Source: Echinicola strongylocentroti (GTDB taxonomy: Bacteria; Bacteroidota; Bacteroidia; Cytophagales; Cyclobacteriaceae). From it: a stretch of DNA of 64,000 bases. Positions 44,971 to 53,615 of this stretch are shown piece by piece (position 1 is the first letter of the stretch; each line of letters starts with the position of its first letter). The translations under genes were made by a program, and so were the position numbers. The notes under the pieces are model-generated. The model did not search any database and was not told the origin of the DNA. It saw only the letters and a list, made by a program, of their open reading frames with translations. The stretch lies in assembly GCF_003260975.1 (NCBI RefSeq), contig NZ_CP030041.1, forward strand, positions 4,901,501 to 4,965,500, read 5' to 3'.

Positions 44971-45528
44971 ATGCTGTATCTGTTAAAATCGGGAAAGATC
45001 GTAAATACCTTAAGAAACTACAGGAAATACCACAGGTGGATAGGGGTGTTTTTATCCATGTTCATTTTGATCAGTTCACTGACAGGGATATTACTCTCTT
45101 GGAAAAAACAAAGCGACCTGATACAGCCACCTACACAATTGGTGAAGCAAGAAACCAATGAACCTTGGCTTGCTATTGAGGAAATGGAAATGATAGCAAG
45201 TCGAGCCCTGAAAAAGCACCAACCTGAAATCCAAAACAAGATAGATAGGATAGATATCCGTCCGGGTAAAGGGGTCGCAAAGGTACTCTTTGAGCAAGGA
45301 TATTGGGAGGTTCAACTCGACGGTTATAATGGAGGGGTGCTATCGGTAGAGAGGCGGTATTCGGACCTTATAGAACAGTTGCATGATGGATCTTTTTTTG
45401 GTGAGAATTTTAAGCTTTTGGCCATGAATGTCCTGGGGACAGGACTGGTGGTTATGGTAATAACAGGCCTGGTATTATGGTATTGTCCAAAAATAGTCCG
45501 TAAACGGAAGAAACATCCTTTTCGGTAA
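44971..45528 (+). CDS. PepSY-associated membrane protein
   Basis: 185 residues. It has an N-terminal YRKYHRWIGVFLSMFILISSLTGILLSWKK span (about 20-48), a periplasmic PepSY-like domain (about 65-140) and a second span (about 150-170, GTGLVVMVITGLVLWYCPK). This is the short two-span form of the PepSY_TM family, which is commonly encoded beside TonB-dependent receptors for iron or other metals, some members acting as reductases. A TonB-dependent receptor gene lies convergently 14 nt away, which supports such a pairing. Substrate unknown. Confidence 0.85.
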   Translation: MLYLLKSGKIVNTLRNYRKYHRWIGVFLSMFILISSLTGILLSWKKQSDLIQPPTQLVKQETNEPWLAIEEMEMIASRALKKHQPEIQNKIDRIDIRPGKGVAKVLFEQGYWEVQLDGYNGGVLSVERRYSDLIEQLHDGSFFGENFKLLAMNVLGTGLVVMVITGLVLWYCPKIVRKRKKHPFR

Positions 45529-45542
45529 TAATCGGCCACTTG

Positions 45543-47951
45543 TTAAAGATGGAAATTTAAAGCTACAAGGAAATTTCGGCCCGGTCCTGATATTCCTGCG
45601 CTATAAGGACGGTAACGCTGATCGGTTATGTTTTCAAGGCCTATGGTAAGGAGTAGATTTTTGCTCACGGCGTAGGTTCCTTTTAGGTTTATCGTATACC
45701 AAGATGGGCTATAGTTGTTCCCATTTTCATCCTTGGCATAAATTTCATCTTTTGTCTGCTCCCCAATGGCAAGGTCCTCAAAGTTCCGTTGTCCTTGGTA
45801 TATCGCCATCAATTCTATGTTGACTTTGTTATGGCCGTAACTAATTGCCGACCTTCCAAAGAAGGGAGGCGCATGTCGGGATGGGCTGACATTTCCTTCG
45901 TCGAGTTCTTCTGTCCCCCGTTGATGATTCAGTCGAGTGGAGACGTTTAAGTGAAGGGGAAGTTCCACGTCCATAGAAAGTTGAAAACCATATACCTTGG
46001 CAAAGGCAGCGTTTTGAATGGCCTGCACCTTGCTCATTGTGCCATCATAAAGGATACTATCTTGCCCATCCAGTTGGTAATCCCTTCTGACCATAGCGTT
46101 TTCCAAAAGCGTATAATAAACCGCTGCATCGAACTTTATGGCTTCGCCTATCTGGGTGGTTGTTCCAATCTCGAGGTTATAGGCATATTCGGACCTAAGC
46201 GATGGGTTTGGCACCACTACTGCACCAGGTTCCGAGTCGAAAACCTTTCCCATATCATCCACGTTCGGTGACCGGAAAGCTGTTGCTAAATTGGTCCTGA
46301 AACTGGTGTGTTTACCAGAAGCATAGACCAGGCCTATGTTACCGGTGAGTGCTCCATGGTCTATTGTGGCAGACTTGAAGGGGAAATTATAAAAGGTAGT
46401 ATCAAATGCGGCGGTAAGCAGGTAACGATTATAACGTATGCCGCCCTGCATGGTAATGGCTTGTCCTATAGGGTGTTCGGTGCTGACAAAGGCAGCAATG
46501 GAATGCCAGTCCGATTTTGGATAACGTGAAGCCCCAAGAATCGAGCTACCTGTTTCTATATCCTGGTCGAACCCTTGGGAATTTACATGGTCATATACAT
46601 GTTCCACTCCATAATAAAGTGCCCCGTTGTTATTGAGGTATTTAGAAAAATCGAGGTTAAGTGAATAGGCGTCTACGCGCTCCCTCCTTATTTCACGTGT
46701 AATATTGTTCAATGACCTGCTAATTCGACTTTCCCCAAACCGTTGATGGGCAAGTCGGATGCTTATCTTATCATAGAGTTTTTTCGGGCTAATGTGATTT
46801 GCTTCCAAATGGTTCATGATCCATTTTTGGGGACCATAGTTCCATTCACCATATCTGGGAAGTCCATCTCGCATTCTGTTATGGCGGTCGTATCTACCAT
46901 ACTGGGAGGTGTTGGAGTAGTGAAAACCATACTGTAAATCCCAATTATTGCCAGGGCTATATCGTACTTTCTGCATGATATTTATTTGAGAGTACCCTGA
47001 TGGTAGTTGCATTAAGGGATCATCCTGCTGAACGACGCTGTCCTTTCCATTGATCCGTGCCACATAAAAAGGTTTTAAATAATCTTCTGGCCCCTTACTG
47101 CCTTGTTTGAGATCATCATAATCAGACACAGTCAAGCTGGTTGCTGTTGCCCATTTTTGGCCTGAAAAGGTTATATCTATATGTCCTGTCCGTTCATTGT
47201 TAGCTGATGAATGCCTGAGGGTGGAGTTTACATGCCAAGCGTTTTTTTTATCATCGTGATAGGTGGGCGTCAGTGTGGTGAAGTTCATGACACCACCTAT
47301 AGCATCACTTCCATAGATGATTGACCGGGGACCGAAGAGTACTTCTGTACTTTCAATTGCGAACGCATCCAAGGAAATGACGTTCTGTAAATTGCCGCTC
47401 CTGAAAATTGCATTGTTCATGCGCACACCGTCAATTGAGTATAATAGCCTGTTGGTAGAGAATCCCCGGATCATCGGACTTCCTCCGCCCAACTGGCTTT
47501 TTTGGATAAAGACTTCTCCAGTTGTGGCCAAGTGGTCAGCAGCAGTTTGGGGTTGATGAAAAAGCATATCTTCCTGGGACAGGGAAGTCACCTTAAATGG
47601 AATATTGTCGCTTAACTGTGTCCATTTTGACCCTGAAACCACGACTTCAACCAATTCCACATCCGATGGTTCCAACCGGACAATAAAGTTAATGGATCGA
47701 AGTTGGTCGATGCTCAGTTTTTGCGGGCTGAACCCGGTAGCCCTGACAATGATGTATTGGGATTTGGACGAAAAGGGCAATTGGGCCCTGCCAAAGGTAT
47801 TGGTTAAACCCTCCTTGAAAGTTGCTGAAGATATTATCAAGGCATTCTCAATGGGGTTGCCTGTTGATACGTTCAAGACTTCCAACGTTTGACAAAATCC
47901 GAAACGCACGGCAACTATAAGAAGGGCTAAAATGAATATTCTTTTTGACAT
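45543..47951 (-). CDS. TonB-dependent receptor (haem/siderophore or metal type)
   Basis: 802 residues from the ATG at 47951, which begins a clear signal peptide (MSKRIFILALLIVAVRFGFCQ); a start 16 codons upstream is less likely. Carboxypeptidase-like domain (about 22-105), plug with SPMIRGFSTNRLLYSIDGVRMN and VLFGPRSIIYGSDAIGGVMN (about 120-240), and a barrel ending in the family-typical aromatic terminus (NFLVALNFHL). The plug most resembles receptors for haem, siderophores or metals. It is not of SusC type and has no SusD. Together with the convergent PepSY gene it suggests metal uptake. Confidence 0.9.
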   Translation of the reverse strand: MSKRIFILALLIVAVRFGFCQTLEVLNVSTGNPIENALIISSATFKEGLTNTFGRAQLPFSSKSQYIIVRATGFSPQKLSIDQLRSINFIVRLEPSDVELVEVVVSGSKWTQLSDNIPFKVTSLSQEDMLFHQPQTAADHLATTGEVFIQKSQLGGGSPMIRGFSTNRLLYSIDGVRMNNAIFRSGNLQNVISLDAFAIESTEVLFGPRSIIYGSDAIGGVMNFTTLTPTYHDDKKNAWHVNSTLRHSSANNERTGHIDITFSGQKWATATSLTVSDYDDLKQGSKGPEDYLKPFYVARINGKDSVVQQDDPLMQLPSGYSQINIMQKVRYSPGNNWDLQYGFHYSNTSQYGRYDRHNRMRDGLPRYGEWNYGPQKWIMNHLEANHISPKKLYDKISIRLAHQRFGESRISRSLNNITREIRRERVDAYSLNLDFSKYLNNNGALYYGVEHVYDHVNSQGFDQDIETGSSILGASRYPKSDWHSIAAFVSTEHPIGQAITMQGGIRYNRYLLTAAFDTTFYNFPFKSATIDHGALTGNIGLVYASGKHTSFRTNLATAFRSPNVDDMGKVFDSEPGAVVVPNPSLRSEYAYNLEIGTTTQIGEAIKFDAAVYYTLLENAMVRRDYQLDGQDSILYDGTMSKVQAIQNAAFAKVYGFQLSMDVELPLHLNVSTRLNHQRGTEELDEGNVSPSRHAPPFFGRSAISYGHNKVNIELMAIYQGQRNFEDLAIGEQTKDEIYAKDENGNNYSPSWYTINLKGTYAVSKNLLLTIGLENITDQRYRPYSAGISGPGRNFLVALNFHL

Positions 47952-48859
47952 GAGGTGTTTTTTAATAGGATGAATAAATACCTCCCATTGCTGGGTCAAA
48001 AAGAAAGAAGTTGGAAAGTTGGTGTTAGGTAGGCTTTCTTACTGGAAGTATGGGTTTACAGGATGTCATAGCGAAGAAATGCAATTAGTCCAAGATATGG
48101 AAAATAAAAATGTAATAAAATAGGTGATCACTTACAGTGGAGGTTTTGTTCTTTCAATGGTTCTTGGCAGGTTTGGATGGAATTATGTTTTGCCTTCCAA
48201 TAAGCACTGTAATGAATAAATTAAAATTCTTGTTAAAAACCGAGGGTAGGAAGTGATTCAGGGAACCTATAGATGAAAGAAAGAATGTTGATTTGGTTTA
48301 AGTAGGTTAAAAAAGAGTGCTCTTAAAGAGATGAAAGGAGGATGTCTTAAGCAAATTCCTTTATCAAGGTTGGGCGCTCTTTTTTATAGTTTCACGCTCA
48401 TTATATATGGCTTTGATAGCCTAAAGACATTCAAAAAAAGTAAATCCGCCAAAAGATTACTCCCCGCATTGGATGATGAGTATAGAGCTAAAATCCTTAA
48501 ATGCTAATAGCGATTTCCGTGGTAAGTTGTATTTTATTAGGGAAGAGATAGAAAATTGGATAACGTCAAAACAGAAATCAAGCAGAATAGAAGGGGTGTT
48601 TTTAATCCTATCCGAAACTATAAGGATCGTGGGTTTAAAAAGAAGTAATCAGATACGCTATAAAGCTGGAAATTGCACACCGTGGCATGCCCTCAATATG
48701 GTCCAAGGTTTTGATTTTAAAAATACTATGAGCTTTGCGTTGCTAAAAATTAGATAACATGAAGCCCATTAACTTTTAAGTCAATTGGTGTCAATCTTTA
48801 TATTTAAACAAATGTAATTCATTAATTTACCATTAAATCAATTACAAAAACGATAAAAC
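47952..48859. other. Intergenic stretch with decayed sequence
   Basis: About 0.9 kb with no supported gene. It holds a degenerate gene end (48542-48646) repeated downstream, and a loose inverted repeat around 48310 and 48375 (AAAAGAGTGC / GCGCTCTTTT) too far apart to call a terminator. Promoters for the genes on both sides must lie here. Confidence 0.5.
48542..48646 (+). pseudogene. Decayed 3' end of an unknown gene, copy 1
   Basis: About 105 bp that is largely identical to 50910-51015. In the same frame both copies read RDRKLD...IEIKQNRRGVFN-IRNYK-R-FKK, with most changes silent or conservative, so they once encoded related proteins. There is no start and copy 1 ends KKK-stop. I do not recognise the family. 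Confidence 0.55.
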
Positions 48860-49621
48860 ATGAAGTTCGCAATTGTTGATGGTAAGAAAATGGAGGCCAA
48901 TAAAGGTTTAAAGGGTATTTGTCCATGTTGTAAATCGGAAGTCTTTGCCAAATGTGGCGAAGTAAAAATTAATCATTGGGCACATAAACGTAATTGTGAC
49001 ATCTGGTGGGAAAATGAAACGGAATGGCATAGACAATGGAAAAATCATTTTCCGGAAGATTGGCAAGAAATTATACAGTTTGACCGAAACGGTGAAAAGC
49101 ACATCGCCGATGTAAAAACAGAAAAAGGTTGGGTACTGGAAATTCAGCATTCATATATCACAGCTGAAGAACGGAATTCAAGAACCCATTTTTATTCTAA
49201 ATTAGTTTGGGTAATTGATGGCTTAAGAAGAAAAACTGATAGAATACAATTCCAGAGAATTTTGGAAGAAAGTTCTAGAGCCCCAGTTGGCAACGTTAAT
49301 ATCCGGAAGATAAACTTTCCAGAAGAATCTCGACTTCTAAAAGAATGGCTTAATTGTAGGGTACCAGTATTCTTTGATTTTGATAAATCGGGATTATGGT
49401 TTTTACTTCCTCTACATATTAAAGATGAAGCCTACTTGATAGATTTTTCTCGGGAAGAATTTATCAAAGTTCATAATAAAGAGGGATTTGACGAATTGAT
49501 GAATGAAATCATTCCAAATATCCGAAATATGATAGTTGAGTATAAGAGGAAAATTTCTAATCGGTCTGTCAATGACCTGCTTAATCCTAGAAGAACAAAT
49601 ACTAAAAGACGTCGATTTTAA
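48860..49621 (+). CDS. CoiA-like nuclease-fold protein
   Basis: 253 residues. An N-terminal zinc-ribbon-like part has CPCC at 21-24, C32, HWAH at 39-42 and C46. It is followed by a restriction-endonuclease-like core with H81, IADV (D84) and LEIQHS (E94, Q96), which fits the D...ExQ active site of the CoiA family. CoiA promotes recombination during competence in Streptococcus; in Bacteroidota stand-alone members are scattered in accessory regions and some may act in defence. No competence gene lies nearby. AT-rich composition and position in a patchy region suggest acquisition. Confidence 0.75.
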   Translation: MKFAIVDGKKMEANKGLKGICPCCKSEVFAKCGEVKINHWAHKRNCDIWWENETEWHRQWKNHFPEDWQEIIQFDRNGEKHIADVKTEKGWVLEIQHSYITAEERNSRTHFYSKLVWVIDGLRRKTDRIQFQRILEESSRAPVGNVNIRKINFPEESRLLKEWLNCRVPVFFDFDKSGLWFLLPLHIKDEAYLIDFSREEFIKVHNKEGFDELMNEIIPNIRNMIVEYKRKISNRSVNDLLNPRRTNTKRRRF

Positions 49622-49899
49622 ATCTCTAATAAAAGCACTGGAAACCAAATAATGGGCTGATCCTGAATGTATAATCGGGTGATGTTGCCATCGATCGGGC
49701 TATCCCGACCACAGCAAAATATCCGCCGAAAATACCTGACTTTTTGACCTCAACCCTTCCAAAATACAAATGAGAAAAATGGCTTTCCCATAATCACCTC
49801 ATCCGCAGCACTTGTTCGTTCAACACTGCATCCATGTTCGGCCGTTCCGGCCACACAAATGCTTAGTTATTGTAGCTAGTTTTTTATTAGACATCTTGA

Positions 49900-50460
49900 C
49901 TATATTTTTTTGTCGTAAATTTTGGTTAACCGAATATACAGGTTTATCAGCTTAGGTTGAAGTTTTGAATTAAGAAAAATGTCAACGTTTTTGTCACTTC
50001 CATGATTTGTGATTATTTGTTTTAGTCGAGCATTAATATTGTGTAGGTCTTCGTCTTTTCTAATTCTTTTTATTTTCAAATTTTCTTGAATATGTTCGTA
50101 ACCATTCTGAAAAATATGGCAAACACCGTGTCTTCTATATTCTATGTAATCTTTTTCCTCTTTTGATAATTCATGTTTAATTTCATTTAGTCCGTCTATA
50201 AGTGAGTTATACCATTCTCGCTTATTTTCATTGTATCCTTTTTCTAGACTTTGCAAAACTTTAACGGCAAAGACTAATCCTTCTGTAAGTACTTCATAAA
50301 GTTTTATGTAAAACATTTCTTGATATATGAAGTCCCAATTTTTTGTAAGTTCATTATTAAGATAAAAAAGAGACTTTAACCACTGCTCAAACTGCGCTTG
50401 CTGGACAAAGGTTTTGATTTTGAAATCTCTTAGAAATTCATCTTTAGGAAATCTATCCAT
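49900..50460 (-). CDS. Helical protein of unknown function, possible HEPN-like
   Basis: 186 residues, predicted almost entirely helical, with no signal peptide. The stretch EYRRHGVCH contains R110-x4-H115, the spacing of the HEPN ribonuclease motif Rx4-6H, within a helix pair. That is the only support and the assignment is tentative. Composition is AT-rich and it is flanked by short inverted hexamers (TTGTAG 49870-49875, CTACAA 50485-50490). It stands alone, divergent from nothing obvious, in a region of decayed sequence near the prophage. Confidence 0.5.
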   Translation of the reverse strand: MDRFPKDEFLRDFKIKTFVQQAQFEQWLKSLFYLNNELTKNWDFIYQEMFYIKLYEVLTEGLVFAVKVLQSLEKGYNENKREWYNSLIDGLNEIKHELSKEEKDYIEYRRHGVCHIFQNGYEHIQENLKIKRIRKDEDLHNINARLKQIITNHGSDKNVDIFLNSKLQPKLINLYIRLTKIYDKKI

Positions 50461-50484
50461 TTTGGTTTAGATTGGTGAAATTGC

Positions 50485-50709
50485 CTACAACGCTTGTATA
50501 AACGTAACTCCATTAATTTTTATACCCACATACAAGCGGATAATTTTTAAAATTAAGCCTTCCCCACTTTCCAAAATATCCCCAAACAAGGTGTTTTCAG
50601 TAAAGGGATGCTGCGAAATCAATGGTTTATTTATCCCCCAACGGGTTGTCTGGGCAAATAAAGACTTTGGAAACGCCGCGGCCATGGCTAGGTGAGTGTG
50701 TGGTTGCAT
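50485..50709 (-). CDS. Doubtful short open frame
   Basis: 74 codons with no recognisable domain. It immediately precedes the helical protein gene on the same strand. Composition looks like intergenic repeat DNA. I list it only so that the stretch is covered; it may well not be a gene. Confidence 0.15.
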   Translation of the reverse strand: MQPHTHLAMAAAFPKSLFAQTTRWGINKPLISQHPFTENTLFGDILESGEGLILKIIRLYVGIKINGVTFIQAL

Positions 50710-50909
50710 ATTGAGTAGTAGTGTTATTTGTCAAAAAGCGGCTATCGCCAAATCAAATATAGAAATTTTTAACATTTTCAAAAATACAAGAAGGCTTTGA
50801 GTACTAATTACCCCTAAGAATTACTACAAAATTTGAGATCTATTAAATTTAATTAGGATCAATTCTTTACTACAAAAAACTAGGGAAACCGAATTTTACC
50901 AGAGACAGA

Positions 50910-51015
50910 GAAGAGACAGAAAATTGGATAAATTCAAAATAGAAATCAAGCAGAATAGAAGAGGTGTTTTTAATCTTATCCGAAACTATAAAAACCGCGA
51001 TTTTAAAAAAGAAGT
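50910..51015 (+). pseudogene. Decayed 3' end of an unknown gene, copy 2
   Basis: Direct repeat partner of 48542-48646 in the same orientation. The frame continues past the repeat (KEVAKSYIIIPP-stop at about 51046). No start codon or full gene is present upstream. The two copies bracket the CoiA-like and helical-protein genes. Confidence 0.55.
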
Positions 51016-51144
51016 AGCGAAATCTTATATTATTATACCGCCCTAACTATCAATCGATTACTACATTGTTTTACTTATCAAATCCTTGACTTTCAGCTAT
51101 CCGAAATCAGGTGCAGTTTTTTGCAAATATTTTGCAAATAAAAA

Positions 51145-51175
51145 AGCCACTTACAATTTTTAATCGTAAGTGGCT
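51145..51175. terminator. Hairpin terminator before the attachment-site repeat
   Basis: Perfect 10-bp arms AGCCACTTAC (51145-51154) and GTAAGTGGCT (51166-51175) around an 11-nt AT loop, with A residues before and a T-rich run after. It sits 9 nt left of the tRNA-end repeat, an arrangement like the hairpin next to the tRNA fragment at 32854-32874. Confidence 0.7.
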
Positions 51176-51183
51176 GATTTTCA

Positions 51184-51201
51184 GTGGGCCCACCTGGGCT
51201 C
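51184..51201. repeat. 18-bp tRNA-end repeat, candidate attL core
   Basis: gtgggcccacctgggctc, identical to 32874-32891, where it forms part of the T arm and acceptor of a tRNA fragment. Here only these 18 bases are shared; the flanks differ. It lies 120 nt upstream of the integrase start, the usual place for an att site. Confidence 0.65.
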
Positions 51202-51321
51202 ATATTATGAATACTTTTAAAGGTTTTTAAACTGTTTTTTGGATAATTGTTTTAGTTTGGTTTAAATTTGGTTTCAAAGTATTTAAAACTATTCGTTTTT
51301 TTAGTCGCTTAAATATTCGCT

Positions 51322-52530
51322 ATGAAACCAGTAAGTGTAGGTTTTAACCTCGATAAAGCAAGTAACATTCAAAGTGGTCTTCGTGCCAGATTCTCCTATA
51401 AAGGTAAGCAATTCCTTTACAGCACCGGTATAATTGTACTGTCCGAAAATTGGGAGAAGTCTAAGCAAAGGATGAACCCTAAAAAGGAATTTGGCTGGGA
51501 GGTCAATGACCAGTTGGATGAAATTTCGAAGGTCATTAAAAAGGTAGTGATAAGTCTATATATCCATAAATCGGACGTTATTACCAGTAAGCAAATGAAA
51601 TTTCTTATCGATGCTGCACGACAGGCAAAACAGGAAGAAGCCAAACCTGTCAGCAGCACCAATAGTGTCAAGGAGTTTTTTGAAGATTGGATAACAAAAA
51701 AATCTAAAGGGAAGGACGGATACTTTAAGCGCAGGTGGAAAACCACCGTAAATAATGCTTTAGAAATCTATCCATTGTTACGGTTTACTGATATTAACGA
51801 GGCTTTCTTTTCTGATTACGTGGAGAATCTGGCGGATGTAGAGCAGAATGTTAACAACACGATTAACGGAAAGGTCAAGCGAATGCAGCAACTATGCAGG
51901 GAGGCAATGAAATACGGATATACCGTAAATCCACATTTCAATGATTTCCGTTTCCCTGGTGAGAAATTACCACCGGTATACCTAACCTGGAAGGAGGTTG
52001 AAAAGATAGAACAGCAGGATCCGGACTTTTATTCTGATGCATTCCTTTTCCGGTGCTATACTGGTGTTAGATTCTCGGATATGAAAAACCTAAATCAATA
52101 CATGATCCAAAAAAATGGAGGTAAGATGGTCTTAAGGTTTGATATCGTGAAGCAAAGAAAACACCACTTGATATTCCTTCCCAAACAAGCTTACAACCTA
52201 TGGAAGCGGAATGACTTTAATTGGTCCCGTAATAGAAACCAGACCGAGAACGAGCAAATAAAGATCATCGCCAAGCGTGCCAAACTCAGGAGGCTTGTAC
52301 AGATCATGAGGCACCGTAACGATAAACTAGAAGTAAAACAGTCCCCTATCTTCGATATCATAAGCACACACATGGCCAGACGTACATTTGCCAGGGAATG
52401 GTACGAACGGGGCGGGGATCTTAATAAACTTAGGGAGTATCTAGGACACGCTGAACTTGCAACGACACTGAACTATATAGGAGTAGAAAATGATGAGGTA
52501 AATAACGAGGCTAGTAGGTTGTTCGGGTGA
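51322..52530 (+). CDS. int: Tyrosine recombinase / phage integrase
   Basis: 402 residues of the Bacteroidota integrase type: an N-terminal arm-binding-like region, a SAM-like core-binding domain (about 115-215) and a catalytic domain (about 220-400). Catalytic residues are visible: R250 in CYTGVRFSD, H350 and R353 in THMARRTFA, H376 in LGHAELATTLNYI and nucleophile Y385. It is complete. It lies just inside the tRNA-end repeat and should integrate and excise the prophage. Its neighbour on the other side is the convergent repressor gene 2 nt away. Confidence 0.95.
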   Translation: MKPVSVGFNLDKASNIQSGLRARFSYKGKQFLYSTGIIVLSENWEKSKQRMNPKKEFGWEVNDQLDEISKVIKKVVISLYIHKSDVITSKQMKFLIDAARQAKQEEAKPVSSTNSVKEFFEDWITKKSKGKDGYFKRRWKTTVNNALEIYPLLRFTDINEAFFSDYVENLADVEQNVNNTINGKVKRMQQLCREAMKYGYTVNPHFNDFRFPGEKLPPVYLTWKEVEKIEQQDPDFYSDAFLFRCYTGVRFSDMKNLNQYMIQKNGGKMVLRFDIVKQRKHHLIFLPKQAYNLWKRNDFNWSRNRNQTENEQIKIIAKRAKLRRLVQIMRHRNDKLEVKQSPIFDIISTHMARRTFAREWYERGGDLNKLREYLGHAELATTLNYIGVENDEVNNEASRLFG

Positions 52531-52532
52531 TA

Positions 52533-52973
52533 TTACTTGATATTGTTCAGGTCTTCAATAAGCTCAATTATTCTATCTGGAAGGGAGTGGTTGTCACTTT
52601 CTTTTTTGAGTTGTTTGGCAATTCTTAAAAACTGGTCATTCTCAAGGACAAGGTCCCTGTAATGTTCATTGCTATGTGCAGCATCCCGGACAATGTCCTG
52701 TATGTATTTCTTTATATCTGATAATTCATTTTGAAGGTTCTTATATATAGATATATTAGGGTCTGATAATATTCCTGATGATTTTTTTATACCAAACAGA
52801 TCCTTGAGTTGCTTAAAGTTCTCCCCTTTTGGCTCGCTTTTACCCAGCTCCCATTTTGACACACTTTGTGTGGACACTCCTAGGTATTTCGCCAATTCTG
52901 ATTGGCTCCATCCTTTATTCTCCCTTGCGTTTTTTATCTGCTCAGGAAGTGATTTATCATAGGTTTTAGTCAT
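52533..52973 (-). CDS. XRE-family repressor
   Basis: 146 residues. An N-terminal helix-turn-helix (about 10-65: QIKNARENKGWSQSELAKYLGVSTQSVSKWELGKSEP) is followed by a helical C-terminal part that may mediate dimerisation; there is no peptidase domain for RecA-type self-cleavage. It is transcribed away from the early genes, as a phage CI-like repressor would be. The intergenic space it shares with the early operon contains a promoter overlapped by the repeated AGTTGA-type motif, a likely operator. Confidence 0.9.
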   Translation of the reverse strand: MTKTYDKSLPEQIKNARENKGWSQSELAKYLGVSTQSVSKWELGKSEPKGENFKQLKDLFGIKKSSGILSDPNISIYKNLQNELSDIKKYIQDIVRDAAHSNEHYRDLVLENDQFLRIAKQLKKESDNHSLPDRIIELIEDLNNIK

Positions 52974-52993
52974 TATTTACACTTTTGGTTTAA

Positions 52994-53040
52994 AAAAGTT
53001 GAATATTAGTTGTTTTTTAGTTGTAATACCTGTATGTTTG
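52994..53040 (+). promoter_or_regulatory. Early prophage promoter with overlapping operator-like motif
   Basis: TTG at 53010-53012, a 20-nt spacer and TATGTTTG at 53033-53040 give a perfect TAnnTTTG -7 box, pointing to the early genes that start at 53102. The motif AAAAGTTGAATATTAGTTG (52994-53012) overlaps the -33 box. Very similar sequences occur at 55257-55271 and 63703-63719, so this is probably a binding site for a phage regulator such as the adjacent XRE protein. Confidence 0.65.
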
Positions 53041-53101
53041 ATACATGCTATAGACGCCATAGCACTCATAAAGGTTTTAATAATTTAAAATTGATATAAA
53101 A

Positions 53102-53281
53102 ATGGTTGAAAAACAAGATTCTGAAAAGAGAGTTGCGCAGCAGGTAAGAATTTGGCTTTCCCCTGATGAATACGCCAAGCTTAATGAATTGAAATTCAAG
53201 GAAAAAAGGATTCATCAAGAGACAAGAGACTTCGCAAAGGAACTGATATTAGAAGGTATCAGTAAGAGGGATAAAAAATAG
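53102..53281 (+). CDS. Small ribbon-helix-helix-like DNA-binding protein
   Basis: 59 residues. VAQQVRIWLSPDEYAKLNELKFKEKRIHQETRDFAKELILEGI has the strand-helix-helix layout of Arc/MetJ-type regulators. First gene rightward from the early promoter and directly opposite the XRE repressor, the position of a Cro-like or accessory regulator. Start ATG at 53102 follows an AT-rich leader. Confidence 0.65.
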   Translation: MVEKQDSEKRVAQQVRIWLSPDEYAKLNELKFKEKRIHQETRDFAKELILEGISKRDKK

Positions 53282-53302
53282 ACATATTTTTTTGTCCTTA
53301 TC

Positions 53303-53333
53303 ATCAACTAAAATAACCTAAAATCAACCAAAA
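53303..53333. promoter_or_regulatory. Two operator-like half sites
   Basis: ATCAACTAAAA (53303-53313) and ATCAACCAAAA (53323-53333), 20 bp apart in the gap after the ribbon-helix-helix gene. They equal the left half of the inverted repeats at 55248 and 63695. Two helical turns between them would let a dimer or two protomers bind the same face. Confidence 0.5.
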
Positions 53334-53343
53334 ATACATCGTT

Positions 53344-53433
53344 ATGGAAACTTTAACATATCTAGGCTATTTCCTAGCAGCCTGTTTCTCAATCCTATTT
53401 TTTGTGTTCAAACCAAGGAAAAGTAAAGGATGA
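53344..53433 (+). CDS. 29-residue single-span membrane peptide
   Basis: METLTYLGYFLAACFSILFF followed by a short basic tail, so one membrane span with the tail probably in the cytoplasm. ATGA overlap with the next gene argues that it is translated. Function unknown. Confidence 0.5.
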   Translation: METLTYLGYFLAACFSILFFVFKPRKSKG

Positions 53434-53615
53434 GATTTTATTACAGATATCGGTCTGGATTTATGGCCATGGCAGTAAGTATGGCCTTATCCCTTGGTTT
53501 TGTGAGTGTGATATCCTCGTACGTTCCAGGAATTAAACTGGAAACACTAAGGAGAAAAGGAAGCCGTAGGGCCAGAAGGTTGTTTGACTTTGAATGGGAG
53601 GAGGAAGATGAATAG
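53430..53615 (+). CDS. Small membrane protein
   Basis: 61 residues: one membrane span (about 10-30, FMAMAVSMALSLGFVSVISSY) and a basic then acidic tail (RRKGSRRARRLFDFEWEEEDE). It overlaps the genes on both sides, typical of compact phage early operons. No known family. Confidence 0.55.
   Translation: MRFYYRYRSGFMAMAVSMALSLGFVSVISSYVPGIKLETLRRKGSRRARRLFDFEWEEEDE

Noticed and set aside
48473..48757. 94-codon open frame
   Set aside because: It runs through the decayed repeat in a different frame from the one conserved between the two copies.
49870..50490. Integron-like cassette around the helical protein gene
   Set aside because: Only inverted hexamers TTGTAG/CTACAA flank it. They do not fit attC core sites, and no integron integrase is present.
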